Below are positions 21,160 through 31,442 of a DNA stretch of 64,000 bases, piece by piece. The notes below the pieces were generated by a model that was not told the DNA's origin, did not search any database, and saw only the letters and a program-made list of their open reading frames with translations. This DNA is from a cyanobacterium endosymbiont of Rhopalodia gibberula (GTDB taxonomy: Bacteria; Cyanobacteriota; Cyanobacteriia; Cyanobacteriales; Microcystaceae), in assembly GCF_003574135.1 (NCBI RefSeq), contig NZ_AP018341.1, positions 2,269,740 to 2,333,739 of the forward strand. The letters are read 5' to 3'. The position numbers and the translations under genes were made by a program. The first letter of the stretch is position 1. Each line of letters begins with the position of its first letter.

Positions 21160-22533
21160 TAAAAACTTCTAATTATTGGTAGTTAGAAAGTTCAGAAATA
21201 GCTAGTATAAGGAAATATAAATTTTTGTCAATAAATACTAAAAAATTATGCTTTATATCAGTCTTATTCATGGTATGTATATTCTTGAAAGATAAATAAT
21301 GTTTCTCCAGATAATCTCTGAGGTTATAATTTCAATTTTGATTTTTATGATTTCAGTTAATTGTTGTTTAAACCGTGTTTAATTAGACTTATCTGTATTG
21401 AATATTTCAATACTTATTAATTTGTCTAAATATTTCGTTTATTAGAAGTAATTATTGTTAAGTTAGTTTTTCCTAATCATTTTTTTAAAAAGTTTTAGTT
21501 TTTATTTAATTAAACTTAATTTATATTTTTATGTTCAGATAATCAAAGTTAAATTTATATTCCTTGAATTTATATTTCCTAGAGGTTTTCGATAAATACT
21601 TTATTTGAATGCGTTAGCCAAATTATATTTATATTCTATTATCCGTTATATTTAGTTCTGAGCTATGAGTTAATAGAGTATATAAATATAATTCTTTGCT
21701 TTCCCAATTAATTTTTTTAGCTCTTCTATGTTTATCAACTGAGTCTTCTTATTTACATAAGATTTAACTCTGTCTTAAAGTTTTTTCTATGTTTATAATC
21801 TTTCCAAAGATTTTGTAAATTATTTCCTAGATTAATTAAAACTTTTTTTATTTTAGAATTATATATTTTTTATCTATTTTTAATTTTTAAATCTCATTTT
21901 AAAAAATCAAAAACACATTCTTTATTTTTTGTTTTTATTTCTGGTATAGAATTATAATTATTCTATTTCTTAAATTATTTATCTAGAAATAATTTTCTTA
22001 ATAACATTCTGTGAGAGTCATGCCCTATTTTAAATTTCTCTAACTTTAGATCCTCTTAAATCTACACATAAAATTATAATTTTTATTCGTTTTTTTTAAA
22101 AGAAGTCGTAAATTAACTTTGATAATACTTATTTTTCTATTTTTATTAGCTTTTCTTTAAGAAAGTTTATATTAAGTGATTATTATTCTTTAATTACTTT
22201 TCAACTGTAGACTTATTTAAGCTTGCTTACTTATTAGATAGGGAAAACCTAATGAGATAAGCATTACTCAAAATTCATCTTTTTTGAATCATATCTACTT
22301 AAACCAGCTTGATATGAAAAGTATTACTTAAGTTTGTATTCCTTAACATGACATTCAAACAAATAGTAGAGGTAAAGTCTACATTGTGGGAGTTAGTTTT
22401 ACGATAAAAAGTTATGTTTAAATTGGCTTTGTTTAGATTAGTACTTTCTAAAATTAACTTTGATTATGTCAGTATTTCTATGGAAAAAAGATATTACTAC
22501 ATATTAATTTTCTTAAACTTACACCATTAATAA
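21160..22533. other. AT-rich spacer, 1.4 kb
   Basis: Extremely AT-rich with stops in all frames. No gene, RNA or long palindrome recognised. Confidence 0.5.
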
Positions 22534-23418
22534 TTAAGGTAGCTTACTTAAAAACTCTTCAGTTAATTTAATAAAAGCTTTGGAACCACTAGAATTCGGC
22601 ATAGCTGTTACTACGGGACGAAAACTATCAACTGCTTTAGCCACATTAACATCCATAGGAATTAGAGTATCAAACAACTGATAAGGGTTAAAATCCTGTT
22701 GAACCCTTTTGATAACACGGTCATAATAACGGCTGAATAGTCTTCCTCCTGATGAAATAAACACAACGCCCAATAAATGTAAATTTAAAGGATCAGTTTT
22801 TTGATGACTTTCTTTGAGTTTAGCAATGCGTCGTTCTAAAAGCTGCATTCCCACCACTGATAAAGGTTCAGGACGTGCAGGAAGTAAATAATAATGGCTA
22901 GCGGCTAAACCACTTCGAGTTAATAAATTGTAACCAGGAGCACAATCCATTATAATTAGGTCGTAGTGTTCAATAACCGATGTAATAATTTTCTCAATCA
23001 AGACTCGTTCAAAGTGGTTCCACACTGTTTCAAAATCAGGTTTGCCAACGGTTGCTGCCTGTTTATGTAAAATTTCTGAGATAACATATTCATCATAAAG
23101 TTCTAAGTCTCCCGGCAATAAGTCCAACCCTTCTATATTGCAAATATAAGGTTGAACTATGTCATGAACATCCAATTTACTATAAGGATTTGGTTTAATA
23201 ATGTTATTGAGTAAATAGCTCAAGGTGCGACGTTTTTTTCTTGTTTTGGCAAACTCATGAGGTGAGATTAGACTGAGGGTTGCACTAATTTGAGAATCTA
23301 AGTCTAACACCAGTACTCGCTTTCCATGATATTTAGCCAGACAGGTGGCTAAATTAACTGTCAGGGTCGTTTTACCGACTCCCCCTTTCATGTTGACGGT
23401 ACTAATCACTAATCCCAT
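22534..23418 (-). CDS. ParA family ATPase
   Basis: This is a Walker-type ATPase of the ParA/Soj/MinD group. The deviant Walker A is MKGGVGKTTLTVNLA at residues 9-23, with VLVLDLDSQ (A') and LIIMDCAPGYN (Walker B) following. At 294 residues it lacks the N-terminal DNA-binding domain of plasmid ParA, as in chromosomal Soj. No parB or centromere-like repeat is adjacent; only a decayed channel gene lies downstream of its start and a spacer beyond its stop. It may act in chromosome or carboxysome/protein-cargo positioning; the sequence does not say which. Confidence 0.88.
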   Translation of the reverse strand: MGLVISTVNMKGGVGKTTLTVNLATCLAKYHGKRVLVLDLDSQISATLSLISPHEFAKTRKKRRTLSYLLNNIIKPNPYSKLDVHDIVQPYICNIEGLDLLPGDLELYDEYVISEILHKQAATVGKPDFETVWNHFERVLIEKIITSVIEHYDLIIMDCAPGYNLLTRSGLAASHYYLLPARPEPLSVVGMQLLERRIAKLKESHQKTDPLNLHLLGVVFISSGGRLFSRYYDRVIKRVQQDFNPYQLFDTLIPMDVNVAKAVDSFRPVVTAMPNSSGSKAFIKLTEEFLSKLP

Positions 23419-23541
23419 TGATAAAATTCCTTGTTAAGACAAAAAATAAATGCTTCAACTAGGATTAGTGTATCAGAATCGCTAGAGATTAACTTCTTTG
23501 TTAATTGGAAAAGGTTATGCTCAATCAACTTATTTGTTTTT

Positions 23542-25070
23542 TTAATTTTTTTTTAAATTATTTAACCATTTTCGTAATTGTCCCGCGGCTACTTTATATC
23601 CTCCTAATCTAAAAGCGAGAATAATTGCCGCCACAATGTGATCTTACTGATAAATAAAATACTAGATTTACAATATCAGGAGCCAGTCTTATCTGTTGTA
23701 GAGTGCCATAATAACTACAAAAATGATAATAGAAATTCGAGCTGTATTGTTGAGAAAATTAACTTTAGTGGTCCCTGAACTAATAATTAAACTGAAAGCC
23801 AAATTGGATAAATATAGCTTCAAGGATAAAATGACAATCTTTATAAATACTTGAAGTTAAATCAGCAATATAAGTACCAAAGACAGTTCCAAGTATTTCT
23901 ATTCATAGGATATTAACGGCTGTTCAGGTAGCTTCTAACATTACCACTACTAAGATAATGATTTCCAAAAAGTCTGAGAGGGTTGACTGGAAGTTGTTAA
24001 CCGGGTTTTGCTTGCTTTAGATTCTATGGCTGTTGTTTCAGGTGTAGAAAAGACAACCTCCAACTCAGTTAGTCCCAACCATTGCAAAATCAAAATATTG
24101 TTAAGCTCAATATTGATTTAGAAGATTATTCACCATTTACGAAGGAAATTATCTACACTTATAAGCAATTGCTAAAAATACTGTAATTGTAACTAATGTA
24201 GGTAATATGATTTAATATTTGATTAAATAGAGCGATTGCTGATTAGGAAATAGTGGCAATCTACAGTATATCAAGAGCGATAATGTCCACTGGAATTAAG
24301 ATTAAGGTATGAAAAAATAGTTCTCAAAATCCCTAACAACGCACCGCATTATCTGAATAGTGATTCCAACCAACTAACTACCCTAATAAGTTAAGTTATC
24401 GCCACTAGAATATTAGGCAGAATCCCTAGAACATAAATCGTCAATGAACTTCTGAACATGGACTAATGTTCCCTATATGAGGAGACTGAAGAGCGATAGT
24501 AAAAACAGAAGAGAGATAAACTCATAAAGGACATTGCTAATGGTATTTCATCGATATAATTTGATTGTCTTAGTCTGAGGCTTGTATTGGTGACTGTAAT
24601 CGTTCATTAATACTTTAAGTAAACTAGAATCAGAAAGTCGCGATTTTTTTATTAAAAGTGGCTAATACTAAGCAACACCTGGTAAAATTTTAGCTTTGAG
24701 AAATTTTGGTGGAAAAGTTGCGATTTCTGCGATTAAGACATTGAGTAATTGTGATATCAATTGTATATTGAGAGTGTTTAAATAAGCCACACCACTGCAA
24801 ATAAGAAAACTAGTCAATACACAAATTTACCAATTCAATGATTTGTTTTTCAATGAGGATTAATTTATCTTCTTGTCGGTTGCCAATCTAGTTAGTAATT
24901 CTGTTATCAATGTTAAATTGTTTAAGTAGTTTATCTACTTTCCTGCATAGTAAACAGAACCACAATCGAGCCCAAAAGTAAGATAGCAATGAACTCGATT
25001 AAAATAGAAAAGCCCTTCCCAAAAACAGCAATAATTTTGTTTCGCGTTGAGGGAGAAGATTCATAAAATT
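23542..25070 (-). pseudogene. Decayed multi-TM channel-like gene (conserved TM helix repeat, mechanosensitive-channel type)
   Basis: Read on the minus strand, fragments in shifting frames follow the pattern of the cyanobacterial membrane proteins with conserved TM helix repeats (PF05552, related to mechanosensitive channels). In order: FGKGFSILIEFIAILLLGS (about 25025-24965), KVDKLLKQFNIDNRI (about 24940), LQWLGLTELEVVF (about 24090-24040), SDFLEIIILVVVMLEA (about 23970), LAPDIVNLVF (about 23685) and AAIILAFRLGGYKVAAGQLR (about 23635-23575), then a natural stop at 23542. Many stops and frameshifts lie between. The gene would have encoded about 500 residues. The family assignment is from memory of the repeat pattern; the 5' end is approximate. 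Confidence 0.72.
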
Positions 25071-25202
25071 GAACTAGGATCTGAGGTATAAGTTGATTTA
25101 TAACTTATACTTATAAAGGATTTTCTAGGATTATTTGTAGCTTTACAATAGCGAAATTATCGACTATATTCCTCTTCTCAAAACTTATAAAAATTTAACT
25201 CA

Positions 25203-25895
25203 TTAAGTTGTTACCTGTACGATAGGTTTTTGAGTAAGACAATACCAATGACAAATAAATAGATTGGGTTGTTGATATCTTAGAGAAGCGATAGCTGGAG
25301 CTGCTGGAAATGGCCAGAGCCGGTCAAAAATAATCTCATTACTCAATAAGCGAAACTGGACTAGATAGACTGAGGGAGGAGCATCAAGGGAAGTTAATAA
25401 TTCCTGAGCTAGAGAGTGAAGAGATTTCTCCACTCTACGGTCCAACTCAACCGGTTGCTCATAAGAATTAGGAATTGCTCCTTCACCAATGACTGAACCA
25501 TACAACATTTGTTTACCTGTCACAACGATAGGTAACCACAAATCTCCTAACCAAGAATCTCGAATACTGGTTTTGTATCCTAAATTTTGTTCAACCCATT
25601 GTTGTAATCCTGGGATATCTTGACAAGTCTGATAGAGTTTTTGCACAGGAAATGAAAATTTAGGAGGAATTTCAATGGTTAGGGGACAGTAAATGAGATT
25701 AGAATTAGACTTTGAATAAGTCAAGTTATTAGACCACAAGGAAGCCGCTGAGATAACGTCAACCTCGGTCGAGTCAGAATCAGCCAAGATAGCTCTTTGT
25801 AGAGCTGTTACCATAGTTCTTGTCGCAGGGGAACCTAGAGAAATAGCTCCTTGTGCGTTTACCTCAGCATTAACAATAACAATAACCTTGTGCAT
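25203..25895 (-). CDS. Conserved cyanobacterial protein of unknown function
   Basis: A 230-residue soluble protein starting MHKVIVIVNAEV. I do not recognise a domain. Its frame is clean, its codon use is like the neighbouring sasA, and Trp/Pro-rich motifs (SIRDSWLGDLWLPIVV, LWPFPAAPAIASL) look conserved rather than random. It lies 89 bp downstream of sasA on the same strand, so it may share its transcript, but a role in clock output would be speculation. Confidence 0.65.
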   Translation of the reverse strand: MHKVIVIVNAEVNAQGAISLGSPATRTMVTALQRAILADSDSTEVDVISAASLWSNNLTYSKSNSNLIYCPLTIEIPPKFSFPVQKLYQTCQDIPGLQQWVEQNLGYKTSIRDSWLGDLWLPIVVTGKQMLYGSVIGEGAIPNSYEQPVELDRRVEKSLHSLAQELLTSLDAPPSVYLVQFRLLSNEIIFDRLWPFPAAPAIASLRYQQPNLFICHWYCLTQKPIVQVTT

Positions 25896-25984
25896 TTCGA
25901 GATTTAAAATACAGCGATATGTTGGTAGGCTTAGGGAGCTAAGAGCCCAAAATCTTCATCAATACACCTTAATTTTTAGGGTAT

Positions 25985-27166
25985 TTATTGACGACAAACA
26001 GGCAATGTAAATTGAAAACAGCTACCCTGGTTGAAGACACTATCGACCCAAATTTGTCCATAGTGAGCGCGAATAATTTTTCGACATAAAGATAAGCCTA
26101 ACCCATAACCTTCTTTTTCTTGATCGCGCTTGAGGCGGAAGTAACCTTCAAAAATCTTCTCCCGCTTCCCTTCAGGAATACCTGGCCCTGTATCACAGAC
26201 ACTGACTTGAACTTTTTGAGTGGTGCGGTGGAGAATTGAAACAGTGACCTTTCCTCCTAATGGAGTATATTTAATTGCATTATCTAATAGATTGACGATC
26301 ACTTGGCGAATCAATTTTTCATCAGCATAAACTAGGGGAATATCTTGAGGAATATCCCTCACTAAAACTAAGGATTTTTCTTCAAATAAGTTAGTATACT
26401 GTTCTAGGATTTCTTCACATAACACCTGTAATAAAATATCATGGCAATGAACAGCTAATCCCGTTTTTGTTGTTTGTGATGCTTGTAGTATATCTGTAAT
26501 TAAACGGTTCATGATACGAAATTGTTTTCTGGCTTGCTGGTAAAGTTCTTCTTTCAATTCCGCGCTGCGTTGAAGATTTTGATGATTTTGAGCGAGTTCG
26601 AGAGTTTCGACGGTGATAGACGCGGCTGTCAAAGGACTTCGCAAATCATGGGCAAGCATAGCTAAAACTTGATTTTTGAATTTTAGTTGTCGTATGAGTT
26701 CCTCTTTTTCTTGATTGAGGCGAAAAATTTTATCGGATAACCGCATCAGTTCGACCGAATGACTTAGGGAGTTAATGGGATTGGGAGAGATTGGTTTCTG
26801 GATTTGTCCATTGTTATTAGCGTCAGAACGACTTTCTTCGAGAGCTAATTGCCATCTCGGCCACCATTTCTTAAGTTGGTTAACAATATTGCTTCCCGCT
26901 AAGGTTTGTCTGGGTTCTGGAGACACTTTCACTAAGGCAGGAGTAGCCACAAGACGAAAATGTTCCACTAGGTGGGGCTGTTTAGGGATTTCAATGACTT
27001 GCAGTTGATATGAAAAGTCCGCTTTTAGCTGTTTAAAGTAATGTTGGATTTTTTGAATGTGTTCATAGGAGCTTGGACGCTCATCGACAAACAACAAAAG
27101 CTGAATCGACGTCGATGAAGATATGTCAGATCCAAATGTTGTTTCGAGGTTGGTAGGTTCTAGCAC
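25985..27166 (-). CDS. sasA: Adaptive-response (circadian clock output) histidine kinase SasA
   Basis: SasA binds KaiC through a KaiB-like N-terminal domain and passes clock phase to the response regulator RpaA. The thioredoxin-like domain covers about residues 20-105 (IQLLLFVDERPSSYEHI). A coiled coil leads to the HisKA box LAHDLRSPLT with phospho-acceptor His173. The ATPase domain has the N box IVNLLDNAIKYTP, G1 DTGPGIPEG and G2 GYGLGLSLC. At 393 residues it is full length. The start is GTG at 27166. It is divergent from the GH57 gene, with 297 bp between. No kai genes are in the window, so whether a full clock remains is unknown. Confidence 0.95.
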   Translation of the reverse strand: MLEPTNLETTFGSDISSSTSIQLLLFVDERPSSYEHIQKIQHYFKQLKADFSYQLQVIEIPKQPHLVEHFRLVATPALVKVSPEPRQTLAGSNIVNQLKKWWPRWQLALEESRSDANNNGQIQKPISPNPINSLSHSVELMRLSDKIFRLNQEKEELIRQLKFKNQVLAMLAHDLRSPLTAASITVETLELAQNHQNLQRSAELKEELYQQARKQFRIMNRLITDILQASQTTKTGLAVHCHDILLQVLCEEILEQYTNLFEEKSLVLVRDIPQDIPLVYADEKLIRQVIVNLLDNAIKYTPLGGKVTVSILHRTTQKVQVSVCDTGPGIPEGKREKIFEGYFRLKRDQEKEGYGLGLSLCRKIIRAHYGQIWVDSVFNQGSCFQFTLPVCRQ

Positions 27167-27463
27167 TGGAAGTCAAGACTATAGGCTTACAAGGTAAACA
27201 AGTTGATCGGTAACAGGACTTGAAGACACCGAATTGGATTGATCCTAATGTCTATTGGCATAGTTAGACAATTAAGCCAGAAATCCAAATCTCTCCGACT
27301 GACACCCATCAGATAAAGATAATCGAAGAAGGCGCACTGAAATGTATAAATAATTTTTTTCATGCTCCTTCTATTTTAGAATCTAAAGAGACTATAAAAT
27401 ATATGGTACTCGCTCTTAAAGTTCAACCGAAAAAACTTAAATCATAAAATCTTCGAAATTATT

Positions 27464-29053
27464 ATGGCTCTTGGCTATGTTGCCCTTGTCCTCCATGCTC
27501 ATTTACCTTTTGTTCGTCATCCAGAAAGTGACTATATTTTAGAGGAAGAATGGCTCTACGAAGCTATTACAGAAACATACATTCCTCTCCTTTATGTTTT
27601 TGAAGGGTTAAGACGGGACGGAATTGACTTTAAAATGACTATGAGCATAACGCCCCCGTTGGTTTCTATGCTCAGAGATCCCTTACTTCAAAAACGCTAC
27701 GATGAACATCTAGCTCGGTTACAAGAACTGATCGAAAATGAAATTGTCCGCAACGAACATAACGGACATCTTCGTTATTTGGCTGAATACTATGCTAGAG
27801 AATTTGGTCAAATTCGGGAAATTTGGGAATGTTACAACGGCGATTTGGTCCTTGCGTTTAAACAATTTTTTGATAGCCATAACCTGGAGATTATCACTTG
27901 TGGTGCGACTCATGGCTATTTTCCTTTGATGAAAATGTATCCAGAAGCAGTTTGGGCACAAATTAAGGTGGCCTGCGAGCATTATGAGGAGAACTTTGGC
28001 CGTCCCCCTCAAGGAATTTGGTTACCTGAATGTGCCTATTATGAGGGAGTAGAAAGAATGTTAGCCGATGCTGGCTTACGTTACTTTCTGGTAGATAGCC
28101 ATGGTATCTTATATGCCCGTCCTCGCCCCCGTTACGGAACCTATGCCCCTATCTTTACGGAAACTGGAGTAGCAGCCTTTGGTCGAGATCATGAATCCTC
28201 TCAACAAGTCTGGTCTTCTAAGATAGGTTATCCAGGAGACCCTGAATATCGAGAATTTTATAAGGATTTAGGTTGGGAAGCTGAATACGAGTATATCAAA
28301 CCTTATATTATGCCTAACGGTCAACGGAAAAATACAGGCATCAAATACCATAAAATTACCGATCGTCAGGCAGAACTTTCAGATAAGACTTTCTATGACC
28401 CCTACTGGGCGCGGGAAAAGGCCGCAGAACACGCAGGAAACTTTATACATAATCGAGAACAACAAATAAGTAATTTAGCGGCAATCATGCAACGTACCCC
28501 TATTGTTGTTTCTCCCTATGACGCAGAGTTATTTGGTCACTGGTGGTATGAAGGACCTTGGTTTATTGATTATCTTTTCCGTAAGGCTTGGTACGATCAA
28601 AATACTTTTAATATGACCCATTTGGCGGAGTATTTACAGGATAATCCTACTCAACAAGTCTGTCGTCTTTCTCAATCGAGTTGGGGTTATAGGGGTTTTC
28701 ATGAATACTGGTTGAATCATACCAATGCCTGGATTTATCCTCATCTCCACAAAGCAACAGAACGAATGATTGAACTTAGTCACCTAGAACCTTCTGATCA
28801 GTTACAATGGAGAGCGTTAAATCAGGCTGCACGAGAACTACTGTTGGCTCAATCTTCCGACTGGGCATTTATTATGCGGACAGGAACCATGGTTCCTTAT
28901 GCAGTTCATCGTACACGATCACATCTACTTCGGTTTAACAAGATTTATAATGATGTTAAGGAACAAAAAATTGACTCAGGTTGGTTAGAAAAAGTCGAGA
29001 ATATTGATAATATTTTTCCTGAAATTAACTATCGAGTCTACCGACCTGTATGA
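27464..29053 (+). CDS. GH57-family 1,4-alpha-glucan branching enzyme
   Basis: This is a glycoside hydrolase family 57 enzyme of the DUF1957 type, which forms alpha-1,6 branches in glycogen. Family motifs appear in order: HAHLPFVRHPE (residues 11-21), CGATHGY (about 148), GIWLPECAYYEG with the likely nucleophile Glu (about 184), and SPYDAELFGHWWYEGP with the acid/base Asp (about 350). The C-terminal helical domain with SSDWAFIMRTGT follows. 529 residues is the normal size. The start is ATG at 27464. It is intact and so, with prk and tpiA, suggests that carbon storage is still functional. Confidence 0.93.
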   Translation: MALGYVALVLHAHLPFVRHPESDYILEEEWLYEAITETYIPLLYVFEGLRRDGIDFKMTMSITPPLVSMLRDPLLQKRYDEHLARLQELIENEIVRNEHNGHLRYLAEYYAREFGQIREIWECYNGDLVLAFKQFFDSHNLEIITCGATHGYFPLMKMYPEAVWAQIKVACEHYEENFGRPPQGIWLPECAYYEGVERMLADAGLRYFLVDSHGILYARPRPRYGTYAPIFTETGVAAFGRDHESSQQVWSSKIGYPGDPEYREFYKDLGWEAEYEYIKPYIMPNGQRKNTGIKYHKITDRQAELSDKTFYDPYWAREKAAEHAGNFIHNREQQISNLAAIMQRTPIVVSPYDAELFGHWWYEGPWFIDYLFRKAWYDQNTFNMTHLAEYLQDNPTQQVCRLSQSSWGYRGFHEYWLNHTNAWIYPHLHKATERMIELSHLEPSDQLQWRALNQAARELLLAQSSDWAFIMRTGTMVPYAVHRTRSHLLRFNKIYNDVKEQKIDSGWLEKVENIDNIFPEINYRVYRPV

Positions 29054-29389
29054 GTTTGATTTAGAATGCAATCCGAATAGTCGAATAGTCAGTGAACTTT
29101 AAACAAATATTTGGAACAGATACGTGTAGACGGAAATCTCGCGTTTTTTATAAGAAATGACTGAAAACTAGATGAGTTTAATGAAGCAAAAATCATAGGT
29201 AGCTCACCTGCATAAGTTTTAAAACATAACTAGCAAGTAGAGGTTAATAACTATTGACTCCTACTTAATACTTTCTGCCTTGTGCGTAGCAATATAACTT
29301 ATCGATTTTTTCTTGTTTTAAATAACTAGGATCATTTTACAGTGCTCAGTTTTATAATAAAACTGCTAAATTGGTAATAATAATGGTCA

Positions 29390-29830
29390 TCATTGTCGTT
29401 GACTTCCAAATTTCCTAAATCTAACGAAGGATTTATCGTTAATGCTTGCTTATTCAACAAGTCAACAATATGAAAACCTGCCTAATTTGCTGCCATTTAA
29501 CAAGATTCTAGATATTCGTTGATATAAGGCATTTCCACTCAAGTAAGATCAATCAGCCTCTAAATTTATCAAATTTTTAGTAGCTAAATCTGCATTAGGT
29601 TGCGTCCATTTAATCATAGGGATTTGATCGTTTAATCGGCCTACAGAAATTAAAAGAAAATTCTTAATTAATCGTTTTCTAACCAAGTCATATAATGCCT
29701 GACTTTCATCAATTCCAGAAATGAACCTTTTTACTTTATTAGGAAAATCATGATTTATCAAAATAATCGCAATTATTGAGTGAGAGCCAAAACTCCTATG
29801 GTAAGTTAGGTCTAGACTTAAAACTTCTAT
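29390..29830 (-). pseudogene. Unidentified decayed gene on the minus strand
   Basis: A 70-codon frame (29549-29761, containing GIDESQALYDLVRKRLIK and GRLNDQIPMIKWTQP) continues after its stop in other frames as NALYQRISRIL and then GFHIVDLLNKQALTINPSLD (about 29480-29410). The frame is also open upstream of its ATG to about 29830. The amino-acid patterns look conserved but I cannot name the family. At least two frameshifts or stops interrupt it. Confidence 0.5.
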
Positions 29831-30236
29831 CAGCTTAATATTCTCTGTTTAGGGATAAACTGAAAATAGTCTAGAAATATGGGAGACATTGGAAAATCTT
29901 AACTACAGTAAAGATAATAGAGAAAGAAAAATATATATTTAAAAAATATTGACACCTAAGGCTAGGGCAAATCTCGTAACATTTTTTTACTATGTTTAAT
30001 ACTTCTTTATATTAAGATTAAAGATGAGTGCGATAACCCAACAACAGAAAAATGACAATAGAGAGAAAACCTTAATTGAGCATGTAAATACTTTCTATAC
30101 TTAGATAAATTTGCTCTGAACTGTACTTGACTAAGGATCAATTGCGCTTGAATTTGTTTACTACAAATTATCTTTTATAGAAAAGCCACAATCAATCAGT
30201 TTACTTAATACAAAATAGTTGAAAAATTAAGAAGCC
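29831..30236. other. Spacer, 406 bp
   Basis: AT-rich sequence upstream of the glycosyltransferase gene; nothing recognised. The 29054-29389 stretch on the other side of the pseudogene is likewise empty. Confidence 0.5.
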
Positions 30237-31442
30237 ATGATAAAACTCAGTCTTTGTATGATTGTTAAAGACGAAGAAAAAAACTTGACTACATGTCTAG
30301 AAAGCGTTCAAGATATTGTAGATGAAATGGTGATACTAGACACTGGATCAACTGATCAAACGATAGAAATTGCTCAAGAATTTGGAGCAAAAGTCTATTT
30401 CTTTACATGGTGTAATGATTTTGCCATTGCTCGTAATGCAGCTCTTAGTTATGTTACTGGAGATTGGGTGTTGATTCTAGATGCTGACGAAGTATTTAAC
30501 CGGAAAATTGCCTCTCAAGTTAGAGAAGCAATTGCTGATGAAAATAATTTAGTGATTAATTTAGTTCGTCATGAAATTGGTGCGTCTCAGTCTCCTTACT
30601 CTTTGGTATCCCGGTTATTTCGGAAGCATCCAGCGATTGAATTTTCTCGCCCTTACCATGCCATTATTGATGACAGTGTTACCGAGTTATTAAAACGGGA
30701 ATCTCGATGGAAAATTATGGAATTTCCGGCAATAGCAGTGTTTCATTATGGTTATCATCCTAAAACTATTGTTTCCTTAGATAAGTATAAAAGGGCGCGA
30801 CAAGCAATGGAAAATTTTATCAAAGATCACCCTAATGATCCCTATGCTTGTAGCAAACTCGGCGCACTTTATCTACAGATAAACCAAAAAAAAGCAGGAA
30901 TAAAATTACTAAAACAAGCATTAAAATCCAATAAAGCTAATTCTCATATTTTATTTGAGTTACACTACCATTTAGGTAATGCCTATGCAAGGCAACAAGA
31001 TAATGGTAAGGCTGTTAAACATTATCAAAAAGCTCTAGCTCAAGAAATAATGCCTCCTTTAAAATTAGGAGCATACAATAATTTAGGCGTTGTTTTACAA
31101 GCTATGGGAGACTTAAAAAGTGCGTCTAAAGCTTATGAAACAACTATACAAATAGATCCAAGTTTTATTACAGGATATTATAATTTTGCCATGAGCCTCA
31201 ATACTATGGGAAAATTAGCTGATGCAGAAGTAATTTACAATAAATTATTATCTTTAAGTCCGAATTACGCAGCTGCTTATCAGAATTTAGGAGTGGTTTT
31301 ATTTAAGTTAAAAAAAATACTTAAAAGTACAGAAGTATTTAGAAAAGCAGTTAGTCTTTACGAGGAGCAAGATTCTTATAAAGAAGCTGAAGAATTGCGA
31401 AGTAAGTTAAAAAAAATAGGGCTTTGGAAAGACTATAATTAG
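30237..31442 (+). CDS. Family 2 glycosyltransferase with C-terminal TPR repeats
   Basis: The N-terminal 230 residues are a GT-A glycosyltransferase of the SunS/KdtX-like GT2 type: LCMIVKDEEKNLTTCLESV, the nucleotide site ILDTGSTDQT and the metal-binding GDWVLILDADEVF (DAD). From about residue 200 to 390 there are four to five tetratricopeptide repeats (for example AYNNLGVVLQAMGDLKSASK), a protein-interaction scaffold. The acceptor could be a peptide, protein or cell-surface glycan; the fusion is common in cyanobacteria. It is an isolated gene, and the start at 30237 begins the fold directly. Confidence 0.9.
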   Translation: MIKLSLCMIVKDEEKNLTTCLESVQDIVDEMVILDTGSTDQTIEIAQEFGAKVYFFTWCNDFAIARNAALSYVTGDWVLILDADEVFNRKIASQVREAIADENNLVINLVRHEIGASQSPYSLVSRLFRKHPAIEFSRPYHAIIDDSVTELLKRESRWKIMEFPAIAVFHYGYHPKTIVSLDKYKRARQAMENFIKDHPNDPYACSKLGALYLQINQKKAGIKLLKQALKSNKANSHILFELHYHLGNAYARQQDNGKAVKHYQKALAQEIMPPLKLGAYNNLGVVLQAMGDLKSASKAYETTIQIDPSFITGYYNFAMSLNTMGKLADAEVIYNKLLSLSPNYAAAYQNLGVVLFKLKKILKSTEVFRKAVSLYEEQDSYKEAEELRSKLKKIGLWKDYN

